In this document: positions 8,003 to 16,327 of the stretch, piece after piece
Position numbering within the stretch: the first letter of the stretch is position 1
How the letters are laid out: every line of letters starts with the position of its first letter
Origin: PALSA-555 sp963731625
Lineage (GTDB): Bacteria; Actinomycetota; Acidimicrobiia; IMCC26256; PALSA-555
Reading direction: 5' to 3'
Assembly: GCA_963731625.1 (NCBI GenBank)
Contig: CAVSWH010000001.1
Location: 1,364,001 to 1,428,000 of the forward strand
Length of the DNA stretch: 64,000 bases
The notes under the pieces: generated by a model
Databases searched by the model: none
Told to the model about the DNA's origin: nothing
Seen by the model: only the letters and a program-made list of their open reading frames with translations
Position numbers and translations under genes: made by a program

Positions 8003-8697
8003 GGGACGGCCACGTCGGCGGGTGGCTCGTAGCGGCCGTCCCAGTCCTCGAGGTGCACGACGTCGCCCAGGGGCTTGCGGCGCGGCGGACCGAGCTGCTC
8101 ACCGGCGTAGCCGAGGAACACGGCCGCCTCGAGGAACATCCGCGGCGGCACGTGCAGCAGGGCCCGGACCTCGGGCTCGGCGAGCCCGAAGAAGGTGGTG
8201 AACAGCGACGACACCCCGAGGGCGTGCGCCGCCAGCATCATGTTCTGGCACGCCGGGTAGAGGCTCGAGCCCCGCCCACCCGGGATGTGGCGGGTGGGCC
8301 GCAGCGTCCCGTCGGGGTTCTCGGCGTACTCGCCCTGGAGGCGCACGCCGCGGTCGGGGTTCCAGTACACGAACACGATCGCCCCGACGACGTCGACGTG
8401 CTCGATCGCCGCGTGACCGGTCACGGGCCGCCCCGTGTCGTCGACGAGCTGGTCGGCGCGCTGGCTGCGCTGGGCGTCGACGCCCGCGAACGCCGCGGCG
8501 AGGATCTCGCGGAGGCGCCGCTTCGTGTCGCGGTCGGTCACGACGACGAACTCCCAGGGCTGGGTGTTCCCCGCGCTGCAGGCGTACGTCGCCGCCTGGA
8601 GGATCCCGGCGAGCACGGCGGGCGGCACGGGACGGTCCTCGTAGACGCGCGTCGCCCGCAGGCCGGCGATCGTGGCGAACAACGACGCGTCGCTCAT
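7999..8697 (-). CDS. Nitroreductase-family flavoprotein
   Basis: The 232-residue protein has the nitroreductase pattern: ATRVYEDRPVPPAVLAGILQAATYACSAGNTQPWEFVVVTD near the start (FMN phosphate and ring contacts), and ACQNMMLAAHALGVSS plus FLGYAGEQ later. Such enzymes use FMN and NAD(P)H for nitro, quinone or ene reductions or flavin-dependent cleavage. The ATG at 8697 overlaps the compensated stop of the preceding amidohydrolase gene (ATGA). As sequenced, the upstream amidohydrolase frame runs straight into this gene, see that entry. Confidence 0.88.
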   Translation of the reverse strand: MSDASLFATIAGLRATRVYEDRPVPPAVLAGILQAATYACSAGNTQPWEFVVVTDRDTKRRLREILAAAFAGVDAQRSQRADQLVDDTGRPVTGHAAIEHVDVVGAIVFVYWNPDRGVRLQGEYAENPDGTLRPTRHIPGGRGSSLYPACQNMMLAAHALGVSSLFTTFFGLAEPEVRALLHVPPRMFLEAAVFLGYAGEQLGPPRRKPLGDVVHLEDWDGRYEPPADVAVP

Positions 8698-9819
8698 CGG
8701 TCGAGGCCGTAGAGGCGGCGGCCGTTGTCGCGCAGCACGGCGCGCACCGCGGCCGGGCTCGAGGCGAGTGGTCTCGAGGAGCGGGCGAGTCGAGCCGGGG
8801 AACGTGCCGTCGGCGTGGGGGTAATCGGACGCGAACACCACCGAGCCGGGGTAGCGCTCGAGCACGCCGGCAAGCCCGGGCTCGTCGTCCTCGACCGAGA
8901 CGAAGCACTGGCGCGCGAAGTACTCGGAGGGAGTCAGCGAGAGCGCGCCCCGGTCGAAGCCGAACAGCTCCTCGTGCTCGTCGAGGCGGTGCACGTACGA
9001 GAGTGCCCAGCCCGCGCCCGATTCGAGGAACGCGACACGAAGGCGCGGGTGGCGCTCGAGGATCCCGTACGCGATGAAGGTGGTGAGCGCGAGGAGGTGC
9101 TCGGTGACGAAGTGCGCGGCGTGCAGGGCCGTGAAGTAGTCGTCGTAGCGTCCGGCCAGCTCGTCGTAGGGGACGAGGCCGCTCATCCCGGGGTGGACCC
9201 CGAACGCGGCGTCCGCACCCTCGAGGAAGTCCCAGAGCGGCTCGTACGCGTCGTCCTGGAGGCGGGGCAGCCCGTCGAAGTGCTCGGGTCGTCGCCACAC
9301 CCCGCGGAACCCGAGCTCGTCGACGCAGCGGCGGGCCTCGGCGAGCGCGTCCCCGGCGTCGGTCATCGGCAGGGTGCCGATGCCGAGCAGTCGGCTCGGG
9401 TCGTGCGCGCAGTACTCGGCGAGCCAGTCGTTCACGGCGCGACAGAGCGCCGCGGCGGCGTCGCGCTCGGTGACGCCCTGGATCATGAGTCCGAACGTCG
9501 GGTACAGCGCGACGGTGGCGATCCCGTCGAGCGCCATGTCCTCGAGGCGAGGTCCGGGCTCGGCACCACCCCGCGCCGCGACCGGCGCGGCCTCCTGGTG
9601 GGGCGTCTGGCCGGGCGCACCGACCGACTCGCGCCGACCGGCGATGCGGAACCCGACCCGGTCGTGGCACTCGAACCAGAACTCGCCGCTGCCCTGCACG
9701 GCGTGCGGCGCGTACTCGCGGTACTTGCTCGGGAGGTAGCGGTCCCACATGTCGTCGGGCTCGACGACGTGACCGTCCGCGTCGAAGACCCACGGCGCGC
9801 CAGGCGCCGCCACGCTCAC
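8694..9819 (-). CDS. Amidohydrolase family protein (PF04909) with C-terminal frameshift
   Basis: The protein begins WVFDADGHVVEPDDMWDRYLP (metal-binding D-x-H) and keeps FGVHPGMSG, FLESGAGWALSYVHRLDEH and VFASDYPHADGTFPGSTRPLLETT. Near 8760 the frame changes. The expected ending (SPAAVRAVL, RDNGRRLYGLDR, stop at 8694) lies in another frame and would overlap the nitroreductase ATG as ATGA, like every other junction in this operon. One extra base around 8759-8761 explains it. Without correction the frame stays open into the nitroreductase, giving an in-frame fusion from 9819 to 7999 (606 codons). Sequencing error or recent mutation are both possible. The GTG start at 9819 overlaps the upstream stop. 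Confidence 0.78.
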
Positions 9820-11543
9820 GGGCGCCCCGGGCTCACGACGCGCCCGGGCAAGGCGCCGGTGAGCTCGCCCTCGCGCACGATGGGCACCCCGTTCACGACG
9901 GTGGCGTCCACCCCGCGGCCGTACGCCTTGAAGCGGCCGACCCCGCCGGGCAGGTCGTGGACGAACTCCTTGCGCCACGGCCCAATCGTGTCGGGGTCGA
10001 AGACCATGAGGTCGGCCCAGGCCCCCGGGCGGATGACGCCGCGGTCCGTGAGCCCGAGCAGCGCGGCGGGGACCTGGGTGATCTGGCGGACGCCCTCCTC
10101 CAGGCTCCAGACGTGGCGGTCGAGGACCCAGGAGCGCAGGAAGTAGGAGCTCCAGTCGGCGCCGTCGTCGCGGGCGAGGTGCGCACCACCGTCGGACGTG
10201 CCGACGATCATGCGCGCGTCGAGCTGCGCCTCGGCGACGGCCGCGGTCCACTCGGGGCTCTCGGTCCTCCACCGGAACCGCGTCGCCAGGTCCTCGTCGA
10301 GCGCGAGGTCGAGGAGGGCGTCCGCCGGGGCGACGCCTCGCTCGGTCGCCAGCTCGCGGAGCGACCGTCCCTGCATCGCCCGGTTCGCGGGCGTTGTCTC
10401 GTCGACGAACACGGCGTCCCAGAGCGGCGGCGGCACGGTCGTGCCCTTGCTCGGGTCGCGGTTGTAGTGCTCGACGGCGTCGCGCAGCTCGGCACGCGCC
10501 GCCGGGTCGCGGAGCGTGGCGACGCGGTCGTCGTGCGCCAGCTTGAGCATCCGGTCCCAGGACGGGACGGCGAGGTAGTGGAAGTTCGTCTCGTCGATGG
10601 TGATGGGCCGGTCGAAGGGACGCGCGATGAGCATCGAGTAGACGGGCGCGCCGACTGCGGCCGCCCGGTCCAGGAAGGCCTTCGAGGCCTCCCACGTCGC
10701 GGTGGGCGCGTCGACCTTGTTCCGTCCGCCGAGGCCCTGGATGATCACCGGCAGGCCGCCCGCCGTGCCGAGCCGGATCAGGTAGTCCTCGTCCTCGGCG
10801 TCGAGCCCGCCGATGGCGCTGGCGGGCAGGAAGGCGATCGAGCCTCCGGCGTGGCGGCCGGCCTCCTCGACGAGGGCGGCGAGCTCGTCCCGGTCGGACA
10901 TCCGCGACGGGACGGGCCGGTCCTCCAGGTCGAAGTGGGTGGGCGCGGCCGACGAGGACAGCCCGGCGGCGCCCGCGTCCATGGCGTCTCGCACCAGCGC
11001 GCGCATGGCGTCGATCTCGGCGGCGGTCGCGTGCCGCGTCGACGCGTCCGGGCCCATGACCCAGCGGCGGACGTTCGAGTGCCCGACGTAGCAGGCGAGG
11101 TTCACGCCGAGGCGTCCGGCACGGCTGGCGAGGAACTCGGGGAACGTCTCGAAGTCGTCCCACGTGATCGCGCTGAGCGCGATGGGATCCATGTTCTCGA
11201 CGCGGGCGAAGATCCCCGAGAGGAACGCGCGGTCGTCGGCGCGGCACGGCGCCACCGAGAACCCGCAGTTCCCCGCGAGCACGGTGGTCACACCGTGGAA
11301 GCACGACACCGTCGCGTAGGGGTCGAAGGTGATCTGGGGGTCGTAGTGGGTGTGCGCGTCGACGATCCCGGGCGCCACGATCCGTCCGTCGGCGTCGAGC
11401 ACCTCGCGGGCGGCGCAGCCGTCGAGGTGGCCCACGGTGGCGACGCGCCCGTCGCGGACGCCGATGTCGACGCGCCGGCGGGCGAGGCCGGTCCCGTCGA
11501 CGACGAGCCCGCCGCGCACGACGAGGTCGAGCTCGGCCGTCAC
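9816..11543 (-). CDS. N-acyl-D-amino-acid deacylase / D-aminoacylase-like amidohydrolase
   Basis: The 575-residue protein belongs to the amidohydrolase superfamily group of D-aminoacylases. It begins LDLVVRGGLVVDGTG, has the metal site DAHTHYDPQ, the signature VTTVLAGNCGFSVAP (the NCG motif holds the bridging Cys of D-aminoacylase), MIVGTSDGGAH, and a C-terminal strand GAWADLMVFDPDTIG. Members hydrolyse N-acyl-D-amino acids or related amides and carbamates. GTG at 11543 overlaps the upstream cupin stop, and its own stop overlaps the next gene. In this operon it is the best clue that the substrate holds an amide or cyclic amide bond. Confidence 0.88.
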   Translation of the reverse strand: MTAELDLVVRGGLVVDGTGLARRRVDIGVRDGRVATVGHLDGCAAREVLDADGRIVAPGIVDAHTHYDPQITFDPYATVSCFHGVTTVLAGNCGFSVAPCRADDRAFLSGIFARVENMDPIALSAITWDDFETFPEFLASRAGRLGVNLACYVGHSNVRRWVMGPDASTRHATAAEIDAMRALVRDAMDAGAAGLSSSAAPTHFDLEDRPVPSRMSDRDELAALVEEAGRHAGGSIAFLPASAIGGLDAEDEDYLIRLGTAGGLPVIIQGLGGRNKVDAPTATWEASKAFLDRAAAVGAPVYSMLIARPFDRPITIDETNFHYLAVPSWDRMLKLAHDDRVATLRDPAARAELRDAVEHYNRDPSKGTTVPPPLWDAVFVDETTPANRAMQGRSLRELATERGVAPADALLDLALDEDLATRFRWRTESPEWTAAVAEAQLDARMIVGTSDGGAHLARDDGADWSSYFLRSWVLDRHVWSLEEGVRQITQVPAALLGLTDRGVIRPGAWADLMVFDPDTIGPWRKEFVHDLPGGVGRFKAYGRGVDATVVNGVPIVREGELTGALPGRVVSPGRP

Positions 11544-11917
11544 GTGTGCGCCGAGAACGAGGCGGGGCCGCGCCGCACGACGAGGAACGACAGCCCGTCG
11601 GGGCCGGCGACGAACCCGTAGGCCTGGCTCGCGGCGACGACGGTCATGTCGAAGCGCGCCATCGGCTGCCCGTCGAACGCGCAGGCGCCCTCGAGGACCA
11701 TGAAGACCTCCTCGTGGTCGTGGGAGTGCACGGGCGCTTCGAAGTGGGCGGGCAGGCGCACGACCTGGGCGTAGAAGCCCTCGTCGCCCTGGGCGAGGAA
11801 TCGACGGGCGGCGCCCTGCCGGCCGGCCTCGGCGGCTTGCGCCGGGTCGGTGCCGGGCGCGGTTGGGACGTGCCACGGCGACTCGTCGAAGCGGTAGATG
11901 CGCCGGGGGGCCGTCAC
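11540..11917 (-). CDS. Cupin-domain protein
   Basis: The 125-residue single-domain cupin has the metal-binding motif PVHSHDHEEVFMVLEG and a C-terminal FVAGPDGLSFLVVRRG. It is clearly related to the cupin at 18413-18799 (PPHSHDHDEMIVLL, FTAGPDGMTFLTIR), and more distantly to that at 12885-13340. Such small cupins may be dioxygenases, isomerases or ligand-binding proteins; nothing here separates these. Both ends overlap neighbours by GTGA, placing it inside the seven-gene operon. Confidence 0.85.
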   Translation of the reverse strand: MTAPRRIYRFDESPWHVPTAPGTDPAQAAEAGRQGAARRFLAQGDEGFYAQVVRLPAHFEAPVHSHDHEEVFMVLEGACAFDGQPMARFDMTVVAASQAYGFVAGPDGLSFLVVRRGPASFSAHT

Positions 11918-12885
11918 GGGCGCTCCGCGCGAGCGGGGGCGAGCGCGTCCCGCACCCGGGGCACGACCTCGTCGCCGAGCCCGACGATCTGCTCCCGGAC
12001 GCTGGCGGGCGCGACGCCCGGCACGTGGACCCGCAGGTTCATCGCGTCGGCGTCCACCGCGCGCGCGACGGCGATGAGTCCCTCGGCGACCGTGTCGGCG
12101 TCGGGACCGGCCACGAGCTGGCGGTCCTCGTCGCCCCAGTGGGCCTGCGCGGCGCGGGGCGTGTAGCTGCGGTACCGGTCGAGTTGCTCGTCGAGACGCG
12201 ACCGCGGCGGCTCGCCCAGCCACACCCGCCGGATGAGGATGCAGGGTCCCGGGCCTCCGGCCTCGCGGTACGCGTCGGTGAGCGTCCGACAGCGCGCAGC
12301 GGTGTTCAACGAGTCGAAGAGGATGCCGACACCGAGGCGCGCCGCGCGGCGCACCGCCGTGAAGCCCATCGCCGCGCTCACCAGCGGCACCGGCCGCGCC
12401 GCGCACGCCTGGATGGCGGGGTCGCCGCCGAGCACGCCGTCGACGTCGCCGCGCAGCATGCCGGCGAGGTCCTCGAGCGCGGCGGCGAAGCGGCCCGCGA
12501 GCTCGTCCATCGTGAGCCCCATGACCTCGAAGTCGGCCGGCAGCGCACCCGCGGCAACGCCGACGCCGACCCGACCCGGGAAGCGTGCCGCGAGCCACGC
12601 CGCCTCCTCGGCGACGAGCGCCGTGGGCCGCAGCGGCAGCAGGAGCGGGCACGGCGCCGCCCAGCCCCGCGCCATCGTGTCGAGGCACCAGCCCGCCACC
12701 TGGAGCGGGTTCGGCAGGTAGCCGGCGAAGCCGCCGTGGTGCTCGCTCGTCATCACGCCGTCGAAGCGGTGCTCGGCCGCGAGCGCGGCCTGGCCGGTCA
12801 GCTCGGCGACGAGCGTCTCGGCGTCGAGGTCGCCGTGCGGATAGAGGCGCAGCGACACCGAACCGGGTGCGAGGGGCGCGCCCAT
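11914..12885 (-). CDS. LLM-class (luciferase-like) flavin-dependent oxidoreductase
   Basis: The 323-residue protein has the luciferase-like TIM-barrel features: FDGVMTSEHHGGFAGYLPNPLQVAG near the start, then FPGRVGVGVAAGALPADFEVMG and PVPLVSAAMGFTAVRRAARLGVG. Family members are FMN- or F420-dependent monooxygenases or reductases; the flavin is not decidable from sequence. An oxygen-inserting step would fit the operon. ATG at 12885 overlaps the upstream cupin stop (TGATG), and its stop overlaps the next GTG. Confidence 0.87.
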   Translation of the reverse strand: MGAPLAPGSVSLRLYPHGDLDAETLVAELTGQAALAAEHRFDGVMTSEHHGGFAGYLPNPLQVAGWCLDTMARGWAAPCPLLLPLRPTALVAEEAAWLAARFPGRVGVGVAAGALPADFEVMGLTMDELAGRFAAALEDLAGMLRGDVDGVLGGDPAIQACAARPVPLVSAAMGFTAVRRAARLGVGILFDSLNTAARCRTLTDAYREAGGPGPCILIRRVWLGEPPRSRLDEQLDRYRSYTPRAAQAHWGDEDRQLVAGPDADTVAEGLIAVARAVDADAMNLRVHVPGVAPASVREQIVGLGDEVVPRVRDALAPARAERP

Positions 12886-13340
12886 CAGCTGCGCGTGTCG
12901 TCGAGCCAGCCGGGCAGGCTGATGGCCGGGTTCGGCAGCTGCTCGACGTCCCGCTCGGCGAGCAGGGCGGCGTAGGCCTCGGGGTCGGCGGGGAAGGACC
13001 GCGGGTCGCCCATCATCACCTCGAAGAGCGTCACGCCCTCGGGCCCGGCGATGAACGGGCCCCACGTGTCGCCGTGGTCGAGCGCGAGGTGCGTCCCCTC
13101 GGGGCAGCGGACCTCGCCGCAGGTCATCTCGCCCTCGAGGACGAACACGAGGTGGTCGCTGCGGTGACCGTGCGCGTGGACGATCATCCCCGGGTCCCAG
13201 CGCGCGTAGAGGGAGAGGTAGCGGGGGGAGAACTCCAGCCACTTCTCGCGCACCGACGCCTCGTGGTCGCCGTGGCGCTGGCGGCGCACCTCCTCCCACG
13301 GCACGTCGTCGAGGTGCACGAACCGCGGGCCGCCGGCCAT
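12885..13340 (-). CDS. Cupin-domain protein, first gene of the seven-gene operon
   Basis: The 151-residue cupin has IVHAHGHRSDHLVFVLEGEM, followed by GTHLALDHGDTWGPFIAGPEGVTLFEVMMG. It differs from the other two cupins by a longer N-terminus and a His-x-His-x4-His arrangement. GGGGGAG lies just upstream of the ATG. It starts the leftward operon 13340-6815, 14 bases from the palindromic operator. Function unknown. As the first gene it may handle the initial substrate or an early unstable intermediate, but that is speculation. Confidence 0.83.
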   Translation of the reverse strand: MAGGPRFVHLDDVPWEEVRRQRHGDHEASVREKWLEFSPRYLSLYARWDPGMIVHAHGHRSDHLVFVLEGEMTCGEVRCPEGTHLALDHGDTWGPFIAGPEGVTLFEVMMGDPRSFPADPEAYAALLAERDVEQLPNPAISLPGWLDDTRS

Positions 13341-13353
13341 GACTCCCCCTTGC

Positions 13354-13366
13354 CTAAGATACTTAG
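13354..13366. promoter_or_regulatory. Palindromic operator, probable MarR binding site
   Basis: CTAAG-ATA-CTTAG is a perfect 5-bp inverted repeat around a three-base centre, in an AT-rich patch within very GC-rich DNA. It lies in the 70-base gap between the divergent cupin (start 13340) and dioxygenase (start 13411) genes. A MarR regulator is the second gene of the rightward transcript. MarR proteins typically bind such short palindromes over their own promoter, so autoregulation plus control of the leftward operon is the natural model. Confidence 0.65.
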
Positions 13367-13410
13367 CGTCGAGAGATTATCGGTTCAGGCCGCGGGGTGC
13401 CGGTGAGGCG

Positions 13411-14235
13411 ATGAGCATCGAGGTCACGCCGCTCACGGCGGCGATCGGGGCCGAAGTGGCGGGCGTCGACCTGCGCGCGGCGCTCGACGACGACACGGTC
13501 ACGGCGGTGCGGTCCGCGCTGCTGCGCCACCTCGTGCTCTTCTTCCGCCACCAGCCACTGCGCGACGAGGAGCACCTCGCGTTCGCGCTGCGCTTCGGGC
13601 CGCTCAGCGTCCCGCCGCTCGCCACGAAGTACCAGGACCGCCCGACCGTGACGGTGCTCGACCAGGTGCACCCGAAGGGCGAGGGCGCGGACGAGTGGCA
13701 CAGCGACAACACGTTCATGGACCGCCCTCCGATGGGCTCGATCCTGCGCGCCGTGCAGCTGCCGTTGGTGGGCGGCGACACGTGCTTCGCCAGCATGTAT
13801 GCCGCCTACGAGGCGCTGTCACCCCCGCTGCAGACGCTCGTCGACGGCCTGACCGCGGTGCATGACGTGACGAAGCCGATGCGCAAGGCGATCGCCGCCG
13901 GGCACACGACGCTGACGCTGGCCGAGATGCAGGAGCGCTGGCCGCCGGTCGAGCATCCGGTCGTGGTCACGCATCCCGAGACGGGCCGGAAGGGTCTCTT
14001 CGTGAACCGGAACTCCACGACGGCGATCGTCGGGGTGTCCGAGCGTGAGAACGACACGCTGCTCCCCTTCCTGCTCGACCACGCGCGCTCGCCCGAGTTC
14101 CAGTGCCGCTTCCACTGGGAGCCGGACTCGATCGCCTTCTGGGACAACCGGTGCGTGCAGCACTACGCCGTCGCGGACTACGTCGAGCGCCGCGTGATGC
14201 GCCGCGTGACGATCGACGGGCCGCCGGTCGGCTGA
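13411..14235 (+). CDS. TauD/TfdA-family Fe(II)/2-oxoglutarate-dependent dioxygenase
   Basis: The 274-residue protein has the family N-terminus (IEVTPLTAAIGAEVAGVDLRAAL), the iron ligands in WHSDNTF (H-x-D), the distal His in CVQHYAVADY and the 2-oxoglutarate-binding Arg in RRVMRRVTI. Such enzymes hydroxylate next to a heteroatom and release sulfite, phenol or similar fragments. It is cotranscribed with the MarR regulator (TGATG overlap) and divergent from the seven-gene operon, so it may carry out the first attack on the pathway substrate. Confidence 0.92.
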   Translation: MSIEVTPLTAAIGAEVAGVDLRAALDDDTVTAVRSALLRHLVLFFRHQPLRDEEHLAFALRFGPLSVPPLATKYQDRPTVTVLDQVHPKGEGADEWHSDNTFMDRPPMGSILRAVQLPLVGGDTCFASMYAAYEALSPPLQTLVDGLTAVHDVTKPMRKAIAAGHTTLTLAEMQERWPPVEHPVVVTHPETGRKGLFVNRNSTTAIVGVSERENDTLLPFLLDHARSPEFQCRFHWEPDSIAFWDNRCVQHYAVADYVERRVMRRVTIDGPPVG

Positions 14236-14750
14236 TGGACGTCGAGCGCCAGTACCTGTCGGAGCCGGGCCCGGTCGGCCTGTTCACCCGCCTGACCCGG
14301 GTCGGGCTGCTCGTCGACGCGTTCCAGCACCGCTGCCTCGACGGGTTCGGGCTGTTGTTCATCGACTACTCGGTGCTGCGGGTGCTCCAGCTGGCCGGTG
14401 CGCCGTACCGGATGTCGCCGAGCGAGCTCGCGGAAGTCGTGCTGCGCTCGAGCGGGGGGATGACCCAGATCCTCGATCGTCTCGCGCGCGCCGGCCTCGT
14501 CGAGCGGTCGGCCGACCCGACCGATCGCCGCAAGGTGCTCGTGGGGCTGACCGACGAGGGCCTCGACGTCGCGCGCCGCGCGAACGCCCGGTACCTCGCG
14601 GCACGCCAAGACCTGCTCGGCGGGCTCTCGCCGGACGAGGTGCGCGACCTCGACGCCGCCGTGCACCGCCTGCTGGAGCTGCTCAGCGACGGCGCCGACG
14701 AGGACGCGGACTCGGACGTCCCGGCGCCGGTCGCCTCGGCGCGCTCATAG
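14235..14750 (+). CDS. MarR-family transcriptional regulator
   Basis: The 171-residue protein has the winged helix expected of MarR: YRMSPSELAEVVLRSSGGMTQILDRLARAGLVERSADPTDRRKVLVGLTDEG, with recognition helix SSGGMTQILDRL and wing DPTDRRKVLV. An acidic C-terminal tail is unusual but minor. Its ATG overlaps the dioxygenase stop. It probably represses from the CTAAG-ATA-CTTAG site at 13354-13366 and is released by a pathway phenolic or acid ligand, as is usual for the family. It ends by overlapping the convergent SDR gene by 6 bases. Confidence 0.9.
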   Translation: MDVERQYLSEPGPVGLFTRLTRVGLLVDAFQHRCLDGFGLLFIDYSVLRVLQLAGAPYRMSPSELAEVVLRSSGGMTQILDRLARAGLVERSADPTDRRKVLVGLTDEGLDVARRANARYLAARQDLLGGLSPDEVRDLDAAVHRLLELLSDGADEDADSDVPAPVASARS

Positions 14751-15506
14751 GAGCAGGAAGCGGCCGCCGTCCACGGCGAGGGTCTGGCCCGTGATGTAGC
14801 CGGCGTCCTCGCCGGCGAGGAACACGACCACCGGGCCGATGTCGCGCTCGGGGTCCCCCAGCCGTCCGAGCGGGACCCGCGCTGCGAGACGCGCCCGAAG
14901 ACCCGGGTCCGCGGCGGCTGCCGCGGTCATCGCCGGCGTCTCGGCGAGCGGCGAGAGCACGGCGACGGTGACACCGAGCGGCGCCCACTCGCGCGCCAGG
15001 CTCTTCGCGAACCCGCGGAGCGCCGCCTTCACGATCCCGTACACCGGCAACAGCGTCGAGCCCTCCATCCCCGCGGGCGACGTCATCACGATCAGGCGCC
15101 CACCCTGGCGGCGCAGCTCGGGGAGCGCGGCGCGCGCGACGTGGTACGCACCGCGCAGCGACACGGACACGTGGTCTTCCCAGACCGTCGTGTCGACGTC
15201 CTCCAGTCGGGTCGGCTCGCTGGAACGGCGGCTCGTGGCGTTGTGGACGATGGCGTGGAGTCCGGCGCGGCCGGCGGCCGCGTCCACGGCCGCCGCGACG
15301 TCGCCCGGCTGGGTCACGTCGCAGCGCACCCAGCGAGCGGACCCGCCCCGCTCGCGAATCGTCGCGACGGTGTCGGCGCCGTTGTCGCCGGGCGCGGCGA
15401 CGATGACGTCCGCCCCGGCGTCGGCGCACGCCAGCGCGACGCCGCGGCCGACGCCGCGGCCCGCGCCGGTGACCACGACCCCACGACCCGCGAGGGAGCC
15501 GGTCAC
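14745..15506 (-). CDS. Short-chain dehydrogenase/reductase
   Basis: The 253-residue SDR has VTGAGRGVGRGVALA, the catalytic Ser in VMTSPAG, and YGIVK (intact Tyr-x3-Lys). The tail GQTLAVDGGRFLLL is typical. Its GTG start overlaps the stop of the neighbouring SDR gene (GTGA). That partner lacks the catalytic Lys, so this one is presumably the active member of a coupled pair. Confidence 0.88.
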   Translation of the reverse strand: MTGSLAGRGVVVTGAGRGVGRGVALACADAGADVIVAAPGDNGADTVATIRERGGSARWVRCDVTQPGDVAAAVDAAAGRAGLHAIVHNATSRRSSEPTRLEDVDTTVWEDHVSVSLRGAYHVARAALPELRRQGGRLIVMTSPAGMEGSTLLPVYGIVKAALRGFAKSLAREWAPLGVTVAVLSPLAETPAMTAAAAADPGLRARLAARVPLGRLGDPERDIGPVVVFLAGEDAGYITGQTLAVDGGRFLLL

Positions 15507-16258
15507 GGCGCCATCACGCGGCCGCCGTCGACCGCGATGGTCGTGCCCGTCACGAAGTGCGCGCCGGCCGCGGCGAGCAGGGCGACGACGGGTGCCACGT
15601 CGGTTCGACCCTCGGGGTCCCGGCCGAGCGCCGGCGCCTCCGCACCCGGCGGGCCGGCGGCGTCGCCGACGAGTCCGACCGAGGGCGCGACGCAGTTCAC
15701 CGTGATGCCGTCCGCGCCCCACTGGCGGGCCGCGGACTTCGCGAGCGCGCGGATGCCCTCCACGGCGCTGGTGTAGGGCACGAGGTTCGCCGCACCCGAC
15801 AGCCCGACGGTGGGCGTCACGAACACGATCCGGCCGCCGCGCGCGTGGAGCTGGGTCCAGGCGGCCTGCGCGCACGCCAATGCGCCGCGCAGCGCCGCTT
15901 CGCACCGCGCGTCCCACGCCGACGCGTCCGTGTCGAGGATCGCCGTGGGCGTGAGCGCCGCCGGGTCCGTCAGCGCGTGCACGACGAGGTCGAGCGGGCC
16001 GAGCTCGTCCACCGCCGCCGCGAAGGCCGCCGCGGTGGCGCCGCGGGTGTCGACCGCGGCGTGCACGCCGACGGCGCGTCGGCCGTCGGCCCGCAGTGCC
16101 TCGGCGACCGCCGGCTCCTGCCCGCTCGGGCCGACGACGGCGACGGCGGCGCCGGCGTCCGTGAGGCCCCACGCGAGGTCGCGGCCGAGACCGGTGCCGC
16201 CCCCGACGACCAGCGCCCCACAGCCCGTCAGCAGGCTGGCCGCGCTCCCCGTGTCCGT
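15503..16258 (-). CDS. SDR-like protein lacking catalytic Lys and a normal start codon
   Basis: The frame reads GCGALVVGGGTGLGRDLAWGL (Rossmann motif), then VTPTVGLSGAANLVPYTSAVEG, where the Tyr-x3-Lys motif appears as Y-T-S-A-V, so the Lys is Val. GGAGGGAGG lies at 16267-16275, but the codons after it in frame are ACG ACG ACG GAC ACG. There is no ATG, GTG or TTG before the conserved domain. ACG at 16258, 8 bases from the site, is the best-placed start. Either it uses a rare start, or a start was lost. It overlaps the active SDR gene downstream and may be a non-catalytic partner. Confidence 0.6.
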   Translation of the reverse strand, partial: TDTGSAASLLTGCGALVVGGGTGLGRDLAWGLTDAGAAVAVVGPSGQEPAVAEALRADGRRAVGVHAAVDTRGATAAAFAAAVDELGPLDLVVHALTDPAALTPTAILDTDASAWDARCEAALRGALACAQAAWTQLHARGGRIVFVTPTVGLSGAANLVPYTSAVEGIRALAKSAARQWGADGITVNCVAPSVGLVGDAAGPPGAEAPALGRDPEGRTDVAPVVALLAAAGAHFVTGTTIAVDGGRVMAP

Positions 16259-16327
16259 CGTCGTGGCCTCCCTCCGGCCGGCGCGGGATGCTACGCCGAC
16301 ATCTCGCCCGATCGGAGAGGGGGCAGC

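Noticed and set aside
5529..8102. Very long minus-strand and plus-strand open frames (over 800 codons) opposite real genes
   Set aside because: They are shadows caused by high GC, Arg/Pro/Ala-rich with no motifs, and overlap the SDR, amidohydrolase and cytochrome genes completely.
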